From assembly GCF_008710145.1 (NCBI RefSeq), contig NZ_VYKL01000035.1:1-64000 (forward strand): 64,000 bases of DNA. The letters run 5' to 3'. Below are positions 42,800 through 53,254 of the stretch, piece after piece. Source of the DNA: Niallia endozanthoxylica (GTDB lineage: Bacteria > Bacillota > Bacilli > Bacillales > Cytobacillaceae). The position numbers and the translations under genes are program-made. The number at the start of each line of letters is the position of its first letter. The first letter of the stretch is position 1. The notes beneath the pieces are model-generated. The model was not told the origin of the DNA. It was given only the letters and a program-made list of their open reading frames with translations, and searched no databases.

Positions 42800-43390
42800 T
42801 TATAACATCCCCTTTGATGATGGAACACCTTTTACCCTTGGATCGATGGTTGTGGCTTCATCAAGCGCTCTTGCCATTGCTTTAAAAATGGCTTCAATCA
42901 TATGGTGTGTATTTTGACCATAATGAACAATAACATGAAGATTCATTCTAGCTTCCAGGCAGAACTTCCAAAGAAATTCGTGAACTAGCTCCGTATCGAA
43001 CGTACCCACCTTCTGACTTGGAAATTCGGCGCCGCGGATTTCCAAATGCGGACGATTGCTCAAATCAACTACTACTTGTGCAAGTGTTTCATCCATTGGT
43101 ACGAATGCATTTCCGTATCGCTTAATGCCTTTTTTATCACCCAACGCTTCTTTTAAAACCTGTCCAAGGCAAATAGCGATATCTTCTGTTGTATGGTGAT
43201 CATCGATTTCTATATCACCCTTTGCATTGACTGATAAATCAAATTGACCGTGTTTGGCAAATAAATCAAGCATATGAGTTAAAAAAGGTACCCCTGTATC
43301 TAATTGAGATTGACCTGAACCATCAATGTTCAATTGGAGCTCAATGTTCGTTTCATTTGTTTTTCGCTGTATCGATGCGCTTCTCGTCAT
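42800..43390 (-). CDS. hisB: Imidazoleglycerol-phosphate dehydratase
   Basis: The 196-residue protein has the manganese ligands in [12 protein letters not shown] near 68-79 and [15 protein letters not shown] near 166, and the start [13 protein letters not shown] typical of monofunctional HisB. It makes imidazole acetol phosphate. It follows hisD after a 120-bp gap and abuts hisH directly. Confidence 0.97.
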   Translation of the reverse strand: MTRSASIQRKTNETNIELQLNIDGSGQSQLDTGVPFLTHMLDLFAKHGQFDLSVNAKGDIEIDDHHTTEDIAICLGQVLKEALGDKKGIKRYGNAFVPMDETLAQVVVDLSNRPHLEIRGAEFPSQKVGTFDTELVHEFLWKFCLEARMNLHVIVHYGQNTHHMIEAIFKAMARALDEATTIDPRVKGVPSSKGML

Positions 43391-43510
43391 AATCCTATCT
43401 CCCTATTCTGGCTCTTTTTAATAAAATGAGCTGTATTCATTTGCTAGTAAAAAATCTTATTCGATGTAAAATTGGAAGCGAAAGGAAGCAGAAGAATGTC
43501 CCTCTGCTTC

Positions 43511-44779
43511 TTAATCCTGTTTTCTTGCTTCGATGGCTCTGGCGTGGGCTTCGAGACCTTCGAGACGGGCAAACTTAGCGATTTTTTCGCTATTTTCATT
43601 GAACGCTTGTTCACTGTACATGATGATGCTTGATTTCTTTTGGAAATCGTCGACGTTTAACGGACTGGAGAAACGAGCGGTTCCGTTTGTCGGCAGCACA
43701 TGATTCGGGCCGGCAAAGTAATCGCCAACAGGTTCTGAACTGTATCTGCCGACAAAAATGGCTCCAGCATGGCGAATTTGGCCAACCTTTTCCATTGCAT
43801 GTTCCATCATGATTTCCAAGTGCTCCGGTGCTAATTCATTAATCGTTTCAATTGCTTCTGCGACTGTCTCGGTTACATAAATCACTCCGTAATCAGCAAT
43901 CGACTGTGCCGCAATGCTTTTTCTCGGAAGAGTTTCAAGCTGTTTTTCCACTTCTAATGAAACGGCTTCTGCAAGCTGTCGGGATGGTGTGACTAGGACA
44001 CTGCAAGCCCGCGTGTCATGCTCTGCCTGTGAAAGCAGGTCAGCTGCAATTTCATTGGCTCTTGCTGTGTCATCAGCAAGAACGGCAATCTCACTTGGAC
44101 CAGCTATCATATCAATATCGACATCCCCGAATACTTCCCGTTTAGCGAGAGCGACAAAGATGTTTCCTGGGCCTGTTATTTTATCAACCGGTTGAATAGA
44201 CTCCGTACCATAGGCAAGCGCAGCAATCGCCTGAGCTCCGCCAACTTTATAGATTTTTTTTACCCCTGCTTCTTTCGCTGCGACCAAGACACCCGCCGGC
44301 AACGTTCCTGATTCTCCAGGAGGTGATACCATGACAATCCGTTCAACACCTGCCACTTGTGCAGGTACAACATTCATTAAAACGGATGAAGGATAGGCAG
44401 CCGTTCCACCTGGTACATAGACGCCTACAGAATCAAGCGGAGTGATTTTCTGCCCCAAGACGGTTCCGTTTTTCTCCGTTGTGATCCAGGAATTCCGCAG
44501 CTGTTTTTCATGAAAAGAACGAATATTTTGCGCTGCTTCTTTAATAATCTCGATGATTTCCTCTGACACCTGGCTGTAGGCCTCTTCGATTTCGGATTCG
44601 GTAACAGCAAGATTTGTCAGCTGTACACGGTCGAATTTCTCTGTGTAAGCCTTTAAAGCCTCGTCCCCATTGTTTTTGACTTGTTCAATAATGTCTTTGA
44701 CAATTTTCCGCTGCTCTTCTGTTCCGCTATCAACCGATCTTTTGATTGAAATTCCTTCATTTCTCGTTATGATTTTCAC
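43511..44779 (-). CDS. hisD: Histidinol dehydrogenase
   Basis: The 422-residue protein has [16 protein letters not shown], the [17 protein letters not shown] signature and the zinc ligands around SQAEHDTRA. It oxidises histidinol to histidine in two steps. The GTG at 44779 is chosen because homologues start at this point with KII and AGGATGA lies five bases upstream; the ATG at 44788 is also possible. Confidence 0.95.
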   Translation of the reverse strand: MKIITRNEGISIKRSVDSGTEEQRKIVKDIIEQVKNNGDEALKAYTEKFDRVQLTNLAVTESEIEEAYSQVSEEIIEIIKEAAQNIRSFHEKQLRNSWITTEKNGTVLGQKITPLDSVGVYVPGGTAAYPSSVLMNVVPAQVAGVERIVMVSPPGESGTLPAGVLVAAKEAGVKKIYKVGGAQAIAALAYGTESIQPVDKITGPGNIFVALAKREVFGDVDIDMIAGPSEIAVLADDTARANEIAADLLSQAEHDTRACSVLVTPSRQLAEAVSLEVEKQLETLPRKSIAAQSIADYGVIYVTETVAEAIETINELAPEHLEIMMEHAMEKVGQIRHAGAIFVGRYSSEPVGDYFAGPNHVLPTNGTARFSSPLNVDDFQKKSSIIMYSEQAFNENSEKIAKFARLEGLEAHARAIEARKQD

Positions 44780-44804
44780 CGTTCTCATCCTAACTTAAAA
44801 AAAT

Positions 44805-45446
44805 TTAAACCGTTGCTTTTTGTTTCAGCACGTCGGCGATTTTTTCCACTAGTTCGCTGATTCGCTTATCCTTCATGCGGTAGCTTACTGGATTGACAAT
44901 TAATCGTGAAGTGATATCTACAATCTGCTCATACTCAACAAGACCATTTTCCACTAATGTTCTTCCTGTTGAGACAATATCCACAATGCGGTCCGCTAAG
45001 CCAATCAATGGGGCTAACTCAATAGAACCATTCAGTTTAATGATTTCAACCTGCTCACCCTGCTCACGAAAATATGTTGAAGCAACATTCGGATATTTTG
45101 TGGCAATTTTTGGCGCAACATCATTCATTTTTGTGTTTGGCAGACCGGCAACGGCTAAGTAGCACTGGCTGATTTTTAAATCAAGCACTTCATACACATC
45201 GCGTTCTTCCTCAAGCATCACGTCTTTTCCAGCAATCCCAAGGTCTGCAACTCCATGCTCCACATAGGTCGGCACATCCATTGGTTTCGCGAGGATAAAA
45301 CGGAAGTTCTCCTCCTCTACATCGATAATTAGTTTCCGTGAATCATCAAATTCCGGCGGCAGCTTGAAGCCTGCTTCACGAAGCAAAGCCGCTGCTTCTT
45401 CAAATATACGACCCTTTGGCATGGCAATTGTTAACGGCTCTTTCAT
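44805..45446 (-). CDS. hisG: ATP phosphoribosyltransferase, short form
   Basis: The 213-residue protein is the short HisG that lacks the C-terminal regulatory domain and needs HisZ, encoded just upstream. Motifs: [15 protein letters not shown] near 8 and [14 protein letters not shown] near 160. It joins ATP and PRPP, the first step. Its ATG overlaps the hisZ stop by four bases. Confidence 0.96.
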   Translation of the reverse strand: MKEPLTIAMPKGRIFEEAAALLREAGFKLPPEFDDSRKLIIDVEEENFRFILAKPMDVPTYVEHGVADLGIAGKDVMLEEERDVYEVLDLKISQCYLAVAGLPNTKMNDVAPKIATKYPNVASTYFREQGEQVEIIKLNGSIELAPLIGLADRIVDIVSTGRTLVENGLVEYEQIVDITSRLIVNPVSYRMKDKRISELVEKIADVLKQKATV

Positions 45447-46630
45447 AGCGATGACTCCTTCCCTGCTTTTCCGACTAGCATCGTAACCTCTTCGTATAAT
45501 TCCGTACTTGCGTCGAGATTTTCGACTCCATTGATATCCTGAAGAACAACTTTGATTCCGCTGCTGCGTTTTTCAAAAGCTAGCTCGTAGGCTTCCTTTC
45601 TCCTCTCGGCACTGAATAAAATACATTCAACCGGCTCGCGGGCCTCAATCGTTCCAAGCGCTTCAATCAAACGGTCAAGGCGAATGGCAAAGCCTGTTGC
45701 GCCTGTATCCTTCCCAAACTTGCTTAACAAATGGTCATAACGGCCGCCACTGGCAATTGGGAATCCAACCTGATCGGCATAAACTTCAAATAAGATTCCT
45801 GTATAGTAACTCATATGACTAACAAGGCTTAAATCAAATTTCACTCTGTCCCCTACTTGACCGTAATCGGCCAAAGTTTCCCAAAGCTGTTTTAAGTTGT
45901 CTAATGCATTTCGCCCTTTGCCGTTTTCAAGCAAAGCATTTGCCGCTTCAATGACTTCTTCTCCTCCTCTGAGGCTTAAGAAATCTAACAAGCGCTGCTT
46001 ATCAATCGATGATAATGGCAATTGCTTCACATGCTCACGATAGCCGACATAATTTTTCTCATATAAAAAGGTTGTTAATGCATTGACACGGTCTTCCGTC
46101 CCTAAAATATCAGCAAAGAATTCCTTTACGAAGCCAATGTGGCCGACAGAAATTTGAAAATTCTTTAGACCTGACTCTTCTAAGGAAGAAATTAATAAAG
46201 CAATACCCTCTCCGTCCGCGCTGATTGTGTGATCGCCGATGCATTCCACACCAATTTGTTCAAACTCGGCCGGACGCCCGCCTTCACGCTGCTGGGCACG
46301 ATATACGTTTGCTGAGTATGCGAGTCGTAAGGGTGTGATTTCCTTTAACATTTTGGATGCAGCGACCCTGGCAATTGGTGATGTCATATCTGGTCTGAGG
46401 ACAAGTGTATGTCCCTGCTGGTCTAATAATTTAAACAACTGGTTCTCTAAAATGGCAGAAGCCGCACCAACGGTTTCGTAATATTCCAGTGCAGGCGTTT
46501 CAATAAATTGATAGCCCCATTTTTTCATAACATCGCCGATAACATGGCGAACCTTATGTTTTGTTTCATATAATCCCGGTAATGTATCTCTCATGCCTAA
46601 TGGCTTTTCAAACATAAATAAACGGCTCAT
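45443..46630 (-). CDS. hisZ: ATP phosphoribosyltransferase regulatory subunit
   Basis: The 395-residue protein is a HisRS-like paralogue with class II synthetase motifs ([33 protein letters not shown]) but no anticodon-binding domain. It forms an octamer with short HisG and senses histidine. The ATG has AGAGGTG ten bases upstream; an internal ATG five codons on is possible. Confidence 0.95.
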   Translation of the reverse strand: MSRLFMFEKPLGMRDTLPGLYETKHKVRHVIGDVMKKWGYQFIETPALEYYETVGAASAILENQLFKLLDQQGHTLVLRPDMTSPIARVAASKMLKEITPLRLAYSANVYRAQQREGGRPAEFEQIGVECIGDHTISADGEGIALLISSLEESGLKNFQISVGHIGFVKEFFADILGTEDRVNALTTFLYEKNYVGYREHVKQLPLSSIDKQRLLDFLSLRGGEEVIEAANALLENGKGRNALDNLKQLWETLADYGQVGDRVKFDLSLVSHMSYYTGILFEVYADQVGFPIASGGRYDHLLSKFGKDTGATGFAIRLDRLIEALGTIEAREPVECILFSAERRKEAYELAFEKRSSGIKVVLQDINGVENLDASTELYEEVTMLVGKAGKESSL

Positions 46631-46704
46631 TTGCTAAGAACACCTCTGTTCATCACATTTATACGAAACGCTTTAGTTCGCTAATGTGGTAGTAAGTTGA
46701 AGTT

Positions 46705-46734
46705 ATTGTATCTCTATAGGTCGATATTTGTCAA
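46705..46734 (-). promoter_or_regulatory. Promoter of the his operon
   Basis: On the minus strand TTGACA (46734-46729) and TACAAT (46710-46705) are 18 bp apart. The 70-base leader shows no T-box or leader peptide rich in His. Confidence 0.7.
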
Positions 46735-46850
46735 GGAAAAACTAACCAAGGTTGGCGGACCGTCAGATCTTTTAAAGTTATGTATTCTGACTGCTTTTTA
46801 TTGTTTGGAGCTTAACTGGTCAGAATGAGAACCCTTTTCTTAATCCTAGT

Positions 46851-46951
46851 ATCAGGCACTGCAAATGGACAATACTATCACTTTGTCTTTTCACGGCGCC
46901 TGACACCAATATAAAAAGGTGACAGTCACCCGCTGGGGCGTCTGTCACCTT
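46851..46951 (-). terminator. Repeat copy and terminator of the hprK operon
   Basis: AAGGTGACAG and CTGTCACCTT form a ten-bp stem (46916-46951) followed on the minus strand by TTTTATATT, so it ends the yvoF transcript. Beyond it lies a degenerate TGCCTGACACC palindrome (46851-46908). The rest of the 46631-47008 gap holds the his promoter. Confidence 0.75.
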
Positions 46952-47008
46952 CCGTCCAATAAGGTTAGCATTCACTCTAAAAAGAGAAATATGCACCAAA
47001 GAAATACT

Positions 47009-47512
47009 CTATTCTTTCAGAACCTCTCGAGCATCCTCTCGTATGATTCTCATTGGATTTCCTCCGACAAAAGCTCCTGCAGGTACATCTTTATGGACGA
47101 GGGTGCCTGCTGAAACGATGGCACCATCCCCAATCGTTACACCGGGTAAGATAGTCGAGTTGGCCCCAATCATCACTTCGCTGCCGATCCTCACATCTCC
47201 TAGACGATACTCCTTAATTAAATATTCGTGGGCAAGAATCGTTGTATTGTAGCCAATAACAGTATTTCTTCCTACACTGATTTTCTCAGGGAACATGATA
47301 TCAAGCATCACCATTAACGCAAAGGATGTTTGATCTCCCACCTTCATACCTAACAAATTCTTATACAGCCAATTTTTCAAGCCGAGAAAAGGGCTGTAAC
47401 GGGCTAACTGGATGACAACAAAGTTTTTGATGACCTTCCAAAACGGTACGGTTTTGTAGACATGCCAGAGTGAATTGGGCCCTTCTACCGGATACCGATC
47501 CGTGTTTCTCAT
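47009..47512 (-). CDS. Left-handed beta-helix acyltransferase (YvoF-like)
   Basis: The 167-residue protein has hexapeptide repeats ([22 protein letters not shown]-type, about 105-145) and an [10 protein letters not shown] end typical of xenobiotic/galactoside-type acetyltransferases. The acceptor is unknown. Its ATG overlaps the ppaX stop by four bases. The place matches B. subtilis yvoF, last gene of the hprK operon. Confidence 0.9.
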   Translation of the reverse strand: MRNTDRYPVEGPNSLWHVYKTVPFWKVIKNFVVIQLARYSPFLGLKNWLYKNLLGMKVGDQTSFALMVMLDIMFPEKISVGRNTVIGYNTTILAHEYLIKEYRLGDVRIGSEVMIGANSTILPGVTIGDGAIVSAGTLVHKDVPAGAFVGGNPMRIIREDAREVLKE

Positions 47513-48159
47513 CTTTTGCCCTCGACAATATCGATTAAATCGCTCATCGATTCGAGAATATAATCCGGCTCATAGGATTTCAAGTAATCAACACCCTTGA
47601 TTGTCCAGGAAACACCGGCTGTTTTCATGCCGGCATATTTCCCAGCCAGGATATCATGAAAATTATCGCCAACCATAATCGCCTCTTCCGGACGAGAATC
47701 AAGGATTTCCAGCGCCTTGAAAAGGGACTCAGGATCAGGCTTTGTTTTTTCAACATCTTCAAACGCAACGAAAGCATCGAAAAATGGAGTAAGATTTGTT
47801 AATTTCAAGCCCATTTTCGCCACTTCCGTTCTTTTTGTTGTGACAACCCCAAGCTTATAGCCGTCCTCTTTCAGCTTCTTAACGGTCTCAAACACTCCTG
47901 GAAAAATGGTTACCAACCTATCATGGTGTTCTTTATTATGAGTCTGGTATACAGTAATCATCTCTTCTGCTTTTTCCGGATCAATCCCGTAAAAGGTATC
48001 TGTAAGAGATGGTCCGAAAAACGGTAAAATATTCTCCCTTGTGTATTGACCAGGAAAATATTGATCTAACGTATACTGAAAGGAAGTATAAATCAATTCA
48101 TTTGTATCAATTAATGTTCCATCTAAATCAAATAGTAATGTTGTTATCTTATTGTTCAT
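47509..48159 (-). CDS. ppaX: Pyrophosphatase PpaX
   Basis: The 216-residue HAD hydrolase has the nucleophile motif [12 protein letters not shown] near 8-19, VTTKR near 105 and the [16 protein letters not shown] motif near 165. In B. subtilis PpaX hydrolyses the pyrophosphate released by HprK phosphorylase activity, in line with its operon. It overlaps the yvoD end by 11 bp. Confidence 0.95.
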   Translation of the reverse strand: MNNKITTLLFDLDGTLIDTNELIYTSFQYTLDQYFPGQYTRENILPFFGPSLTDTFYGIDPEKAEEMITVYQTHNKEHHDRLVTIFPGVFETVKKLKEDGYKLGVVTTKRTEVAKMGLKLTNLTPFFDAFVAFEDVEKTKPDPESLFKALEILDSRPEEAIMVGDNFHDILAGKYAGMKTAGVSWTIKGVDYLKSYEPDYILESMSDLIDIVEGKR

Positions 48160-49105
48160 ACGTTATTTCTTTACTCCTTGTCTTTGCCAAAATAGATTTA
48201 TTCCAAATAAGTGCTACAGTTGCCGTCAGCACAATTGCCACCGCCAAACGAATCAACAAAAGTGGCAGTACGGGAATGCCAAGCGGAATGAAGATAAGCG
48301 TATCCTCAATAACTGCATGACAGGCAGAGAGGAAGATAAACGCAATCGTTAAATCTTTTTTACTGACGCCATCCTCTTTTACAGCCTGAATCATAACACC
48401 AGCCCCGTAAGCAAGACCAAACACTAAACCAGCAGCCAACGTGGTTGACGTATTTGGATTCATTCCTAATGTACGTGTAACAGGTGCCATCCATTTTGAA
48501 AAAACATCAATCCATTTCAGATCCTTCAAAATTTGGATTCCAATCATAAGCGGTATAACAATGATTGCTAGCTGCATTACACCCATAACAGCCGACTGAA
48601 GACCAGTCAATCCGATTTGAAGCCAGCCTGTCACCACTTCGTTGCTCCCAGAAGCAGTGACGAAACCATATTGCGCCTGCTGTGAACCGCCCTGCCATAC
48701 CAAGTTAATGATAATCGCTGAAATAATCGCCAAGCTGATTCTGACAAGAAGGACAATCCATAATTTCACTCCGGTCTTTAAGGCTACCCCCGACTCAAGG
48801 ATCATGCTGTGGGAAAAAGACAGCATGACTGCAATGATAAAGACTTCTTTTACAGTAAAATCAAGTGATAAAATGGCCCCGATAGCGGCATAAATATTAA
48901 GGGCATTCCCTAGAACCAAAGGAATCGCCGCATCCCCAGAGAGACCAATTAAACTCATGAATGGTGCAATTTGTTCAATAATCCATGGTAAAACCGGTGT
49001 ATGCTGAAGAATAGAAATCAGCAGCGTAATCGGAAAGATAATTTTTCCAAATGTCCATGTTACCTGGAGCCCTACCATTAAACCTCTTTTACATGTTCCT
49101 AACAT
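48149..49105 (-). CDS. yvoD: Nucleoside-recognition (Gate) domain membrane protein YvoD
   Basis: The 318-residue polytopic protein has two Gate-domain halves (TFGKIIFPITLLISIL near 15-30 and MQLAIIVIPLMIGIQIL near 175-190) and about eight helices. Related proteins include SpoIIIAF-type and spore maturation proteins SpmA/SpmB. Its substrate is unknown. It lies between lgt and ppaX as in B. subtilis. Confidence 0.9.
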   Translation of the reverse strand: MLGTCKRGLMVGLQVTWTFGKIIFPITLLISILQHTPVLPWIIEQIAPFMSLIGLSGDAAIPLVLGNALNIYAAIGAILSLDFTVKEVFIIAVMLSFSHSMILESGVALKTGVKLWIVLLVRISLAIISAIIINLVWQGGSQQAQYGFVTASGSNEVVTGWLQIGLTGLQSAVMGVMQLAIIVIPLMIGIQILKDLKWIDVFSKWMAPVTRTLGMNPNTSTTLAAGLVFGLAYGAGVMIQAVKEDGVSKKDLTIAFIFLSACHAVIEDTLIFIPLGIPVLPLLLIRLAVAIVLTATVALIWNKSILAKTRSKEITYEQ

Positions 49106-49155
49106 TTTTTCATCTTCCTTCTCCTTGTTGTCTATTAGGACAACTCCCCCTTATT

Positions 49156-49974
49156 TTATCCCTGATTATCTAAATAGCGAACGTTTGAGTATCCTTTTAC
49201 TCTCCTATAAATAAGCAGACTGACAGCAAGCACAATCAGCGCAACCGAAATCGTTTGAGCCATTCGAAGCGTCTCTGTCAGCATTAAACTATCTGTTCTC
49301 ATGCCCTCGACAAAGAAACGGCCAATCGAATACCAAATGACATAAGTTAGGAACAATTCTCCCCTTCTTAGGTTCACTCTTCTTAATAACATTAATAAAA
49401 TAAAGCCCAATAGATTCCAAATCGATTCATATAAAAAGGTTGGATGGTAGTAGGTACCGTCAATATACATTTGATTAATAATAAATTCAGGTAAATATAA
49501 ATTTTCTAGAAAGGCACGACTCACTTCCCCTCCGTGCGCTTCCTGGTTCATAAAGTTCCCCCATCTGCCGATTGCCTGCCCTAAAATAATACTAGGTGCA
49601 GCAATATCGGCAATCTTCCAAAAAGATACTTTTTTCTTTTTCGTAAATACATAGGCTGTAATGACCGATCCAATTAATGCCCCGTGAATGGCAAGTCCGC
49701 CATTCCAAATAGCGATAATCTCACCCGGATAACGAGAATAATATTCCCATTCAAATAATACATAGTAGGCCCTAGCCGAAAGAATCGCAATGGGGATGGC
49801 CCACAGCATAAGGTCTGTGAACAAATCCTTGTCAAGCCCGCGTCGGGTTGATTCCTTAATGGCTATATATAATCCAAGTGCGATGGCCGTCCCTATAATC
49901 ACCCCATACCAATGAACCTGGATGGGCCCAAGTGAAATGGCAATGGGGTCAAGCGGTTGAATACCTTCCTCCAT
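49156..49974 (-). CDS. lgt: Prolipoprotein diacylglyceryl transferase
   Basis: The 272-residue membrane protein has seven helices and the Lgt signature [14 protein letters not shown] near 136-149, with HGALIG near 105. It attaches diacylglycerol to the lipobox Cys of lipoproteins such as the GerC and DUF1190-like proteins in this window. Confidence 0.97.
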   Translation of the reverse strand: MEEGIQPLDPIAISLGPIQVHWYGVIIGTAIALGLYIAIKESTRRGLDKDLFTDLMLWAIPIAILSARAYYVLFEWEYYSRYPGEIIAIWNGGLAIHGALIGSVITAYVFTKKKKVSFWKIADIAAPSIILGQAIGRWGNFMNQEAHGGEVSRAFLENLYLPEFIINQMYIDGTYYHPTFLYESIWNLLGFILLMLLRRVNLRRGELFLTYVIWYSIGRFFVEGMRTDSLMLTETLRMAQTISVALIVLAVSLLIYRRVKGYSNVRYLDNQG

Positions 49975-50076
49975 TCCTACAACTCCTTTAATCTCTTCGT
50001 CCAGACTTTTTCAGCTTTCATAGCTTTCAACCTCCACTATGAAGGAAAAGTTTCCATCTATCAACTTATTAGCCAT

Positions 50077-51006
50077 TTAGTCTTTACCGTTCTCATCAAT
50101 TACTTCACTGAGACGCTTTGTAAACTGTTCTGCAGCGTTCATACCCATCCGTTTTAAACGGAAATTCATCGCAGCCACTTCAATAATAACTGCTAAGTTT
50201 CGTCCCGGACGGACAGGAATCGTAATTTTCGTAACATCTGTATCAATAATTTTTACTTTCTCTTCATCAATGCCTAGACGATCGTATTGTTTTTGCTGAT
50301 CCCAGTTTTCCAGACTGATAACAAGGGAGATTTTTTTATGCTTAAGAACAGAACCGGCACCAAACAATGTCATGACATCGATAATCCCTAGTCCGCGAAT
50401 CTCCAGTAAATGTTCAATTAATTCAGGTGAGGTGCCTACTAACGTATTCTCATCCTCCTGGCGGATTTCTACACAGTCATCAGCAACAAGCCGATGGCCG
50501 CGCTTCACAAGCTCAAGCGCCGTTTCACTTTTACCGACACCGCTTTGCCCTGTTATCATAACGCCGACACCATAGATATCAACGAGAACGCCATGTATAG
50601 CTGTTGTCGGTGCCAACTTACTCTCAAGGAAATTCGTTAACAGTCCTGAAAACCTTGTTGTTTTTTGCTTTGATCGCATGACCGGTACGGATTCACGCTC
50701 AGATGCTTCGAGCAGTGCTTCAGGAACTTCTAAACCTCTTGTAATAATGATTCCCGGAGTCACATCTGTGCAAAGCCTTTCCAAGCGGTAATCCCGCTCA
50801 CTTTCATTCAGCTTTTCAGCAAAAGTCATCTCTGTCATACCGATTAACTGAATTCGATCTGCCGGATAATAATCAAAATATCCGGCGAGCTCGATGCCAG
50901 GTCTTGATATATCACTAGTTGTGATTGGGCGATTTATTCCCTCTTCACCACTAAGCAGCTCAAGGTCAAACTTCTCAATTATGTCTTTCGTCCGTACTTT
51001 AACCAA
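50077..51006 (-). CDS. hprK: HPr kinase/phosphorylase
   Basis: The 309-residue protein has the catalytic His region [13 protein letters not shown] near 135, the P-loop GQSGVGKSE near 153-161 and the [11 protein letters not shown] signature near 202-212. It phosphorylates Ser46 of HPr and Crh in response to fructose-1,6-bisphosphate and ATP, and dephosphorylates by phosphorolysis, producing the pyrophosphate that PpaX removes. crh is present in this window. Confidence 0.97.
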   Translation of the reverse strand: MVKVRTKDIIEKFDLELLSGEEGINRPITTSDISRPGIELAGYFDYYPADRIQLIGMTEMTFAEKLNESERDYRLERLCTDVTPGIIITRGLEVPEALLEASERESVPVMRSKQKTTRFSGLLTNFLESKLAPTTAIHGVLVDIYGVGVMITGQSGVGKSETALELVKRGHRLVADDCVEIRQEDENTLVGTSPELIEHLLEIRGLGIIDVMTLFGAGSVLKHKKISLVISLENWDQQKQYDRLGIDEEKVKIIDTDVTKITIPVRPGRNLAVIIEVAAMNFRLKRMGMNAAEQFTKRLSEVIDENGKD

Positions 51007-51070
51007 CTTTGTGCCTCCTTTTATACCTGAACAAAAAATAACAGTGGGATACTAGAATAAGTTTCACATT

Positions 51071-51098
51071 ATTTTATCATTTTTTTGCCAATAACCAA
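51071..51098 (-). promoter_or_regulatory. Possible promoter of the hprK operon
   Basis: On the minus strand TTGGTT (51098-51093) and TAAAAT (51076-51071) are 16 bp apart. This is a moderate match. Confidence 0.4.
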
Positions 51099-51149
51099 AT
51101 GAGATTTCCTTGTAAGATATAATTTTAACTTTTTTATAAAGTGAAACTT

Positions 51150-51350
51150 CCATCAGTGGGGTTTTCTTCACCCCCTACTGATGGTTAGTTGAGACCCACA
51201 GGTTGTGGGTCACACAGACGTTGCCACAAATGTGGCATTCTTAGTCTGTGATTCCACGAATGGACCTTTACGGGCAGTTGGTCCCCCACTCTCTTCTTTA
51301 TGTATACTCATAACCTTGAGGTGGGGGGTCTTACTGCCCGTTAAGAGTGG
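51150..51350. repeat. Array of four stable hairpins upstream of hprK
   Basis: Hairpins: CCATCAGT...ACTGATGG (51150-51184), GACCCACA/TGTGGGTC (51193-51211), CACAGAC/GTCTGTG with an inner TGCCACA/TGTGGCA (51213-51250), and ACGGGCAGT/ACTGCCCGT with an inner CCCCCAC/GTGGGGG (51270-51341). No ORF spans them. Confidence 0.75.
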
Positions 51351-51357
51351 GATAAAA

Positions 51358-51410
51358 GCAAAAAAAGCTGACAAGCAGCCTATCATGCACTTCTTGTCAG
51401 CTTTTTTACG
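51358..51410 (-). terminator. Terminator after yvlD
   Basis: AAAAAAGCTGACAAG and CTTGTCAGCTTTTTT form a 15-bp stem with T runs on both sides. Confidence 0.85.
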
Positions 51411-51411
51411 A

Positions 51412-51774
51412 TTAATGTACTTTTTCATCTTTTCGATTGAGATAGTTTTGAATGATAATATTCACGATAGACATAATCACAGCGATAAGAAAGGCCATTC
51501 CAAAGCTTTCAATTTCAAAGGATTCTCCCATGATATTATCAGTCAAAAGCAATGTCAGTGCGTTTATGACAAATAAAAATAAACCTAATGTAAAAACCGT
51601 TATAGGCAGTGTCAATATGATGAGAATAGGCTTAACAATCATATTTAGCACCGATAACACGAAACTCGCCCCAATGGCTGCGAGAATCCCTTCAATGTAA
51701 AAAGATTCATTGAAAAAACCAGACAGGGCGATAAATAAAATGGCATTGATTAAAATCCCCGCTAACCATCCCAT
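51412..51774 (-). CDS. yvlD: Phage holin superfamily IV membrane protein (YvlD)
   Basis: The 120-residue protein has four hydrophobic segments (5-25, 30-50, 55-82, 90-112) and the NMIVKPILIILTLPITVFTLGLFLF pattern of the YvlD (PF04020) family. In B. subtilis it follows yvlB and is part of a cell-envelope stress group. Its biochemical role is unknown. Confidence 0.88.
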   Translation of the reverse strand: MGWLAGILINAILFIALSGFFNESFYIEGILAAIGASFVLSVLNMIVKPILIILTLPITVFTLGLFLFVINALTLLLTDNIMGESFEIESFGMAFLIAVIMSIVNIIIQNYLNRKDEKVH

Positions 51775-51795
51775 ATACTAACACCTCATACTCAA

Positions 51796-51893
51796 ATTCG
51801 CGCGCCGAATTTGCGCCCGGATTACCTGAGCTCGCTCGATAAATTACCTTAAAAAATCGCAAGGCTCGCCGGAGGCTTGACTTCATTCAACAA
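51796..51893. repeat. Dispersed repeat, copy 2
   Basis: It shares GAATTTGCGCCC, the GAGCTCGCTCG region, AAAAAATCGCAAGGCTCGCC and GGAGGCTT with 33151-33253, in the same orientation. It lies between yvlB and yvlD and is followed by a GATTC-rich imperfect palindrome. Confidence 0.65.
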
Positions 51894-52034
51894 GATTTTA
51901 ACCTTCCTCTGAATCAGAGTACTTTTGCATTCATCCTCCACTAATAGAAGTGAGGAATGAATGCTGAATGAAGTCCAAGCTGGAATCCTTCGATTCAATT
52001 CCAGCTGCAAATCAACATTCTGTTGCACAAATTC

Positions 52035-53150
52035 TTATACTTTCCGAACCGCAATCGTACCTGTTTTCGTATCCGCATACAACTGGACTAGATCAATTGA
52101 TTCCTTTACTGATTTAAAACTCAGCGACTTTTGGATAAATTCACTTTTCTCGTCAATAATCTGAACGCCCTCTAATTCAACGTTGAAATTTCCAAGATTA
52201 GACTTTAGCATACCGTTCACAGCAGCCTGCTCCGGTATCCCCAATTCAATATTACCAGTCGTTGTCTTTGCATCGATTACTTCACATTCATGGTTGATTG
52301 TTTTACACTGAATATTTCCGTTAAAAGTCTGCAGTTCAGCTTTACGAAAATCACCATTTAGCATAATCGCTCCATTTAATGTTTCAGCATCAATTGACTT
52401 TACTTCACAGCCAATGCATTGGATCAGACCGTTAGCCGTCTCTGCTTCCACTTCCTGGCTGTTAACAGCATCTAAGATGATTTTTCCGTTGGCCGTTTTG
52501 ATTTTCATTTTTTTCATTCTGATATTTTTGCTCTCAACATTTCCGTTAAAAACCCGGATATCCCCATATTCATATTCCGATTCTGGAACATAAATAACCG
52601 TTTCAAGCTTTATCCACTTTTGTCTTGTTGAAAAATAAAGCCGTTCTTCTTTCACTGCAAAGGTGACTTCTTTTAAAAAGTTCGCTTTTGCTTCATCCTG
52701 ATTATCTCCGCGGTATACTTGGGCTTTGCATTCAATACGGATGTCCTTTTGATCCCATGGAATGACACGAACATCTCCATTTGCCACATCGATAACCATA
52801 TCTTTAAAATCAGCATCTGTCTGTTGAAAAATATGAGAAATGTCCATCCGTTTTCCAAAATTCAAATCCAAATCTAGATCTTTTATCTTTTTCACAGCAT
52901 AATCCACAAATTCAAAAAGCTTTTCCTTTGTGGATTGATAGCTGTGCTGGGATTGAGATTGGGAATGCTTTTCCTGCTTTGTCTGTTCATCAGATTGAAC
53001 GACCGTTGACAGCTCTGTCACCAGCTGTTTTTGTTTGGCTTCCATTTCTTTTGTTGATTGTTCGAGCCTTTCTAATAATGTCAGCGCTTCATCAACCGTC
53101 AGCTTTCCTTCTTCCACCATCTGTAAAATTCTTTTACGTTGTTCCTTCAT
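52035..53150 (-). CDS. yvlB: DUF4097-type putative adhesin protein (YvlB)
   Basis: The 371-residue protein has a short helical N terminus (RILQMVEEGKLTVDEALTLLERL, SHOCT-like) and a long C-terminal beta-helix-like domain of repeated strands such as ANGDVRVI, FNGNVESKNI, ANGKIILDAV, LNGAIMLNG, FNGNIQCKTI and TTGNIELGI, as in DUF4097. Together with yvlD it forms an envelope-stress pair in B. subtilis. No signal peptide is visible. Confidence 0.88.
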   Translation of the reverse strand: MKEQRKRILQMVEEGKLTVDEALTLLERLEQSTKEMEAKQKQLVTELSTVVQSDEQTKQEKHSQSQSQHSYQSTKEKLFEFVDYAVKKIKDLDLDLNFGKRMDISHIFQQTDADFKDMVIDVANGDVRVIPWDQKDIRIECKAQVYRGDNQDEAKANFLKEVTFAVKEERLYFSTRQKWIKLETVIYVPESEYEYGDIRVFNGNVESKNIRMKKMKIKTANGKIILDAVNSQEVEAETANGLIQCIGCEVKSIDAETLNGAIMLNGDFRKAELQTFNGNIQCKTINHECEVIDAKTTTGNIELGIPEQAAVNGMLKSNLGNFNVELEGVQIIDEKSEFIQKSLSFKSVKESIDLVQLYADTKTGTIAVRKV

Positions 53151-53254
53151 TATGATTCCTCCCTTAGAGAAACATCTTCATCTAATACATACGAAATGAA
53201 CAACAATATGTTTCAGAATAAATAAGAATACGTCTTGAGACTGAGTACGTCCGC

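Noticed and set aside
46631-46704. A histidine T-box or attenuator leader
   Set aside because: The leader is only about 70 bases long and has no T-box sequence or run of His codons.
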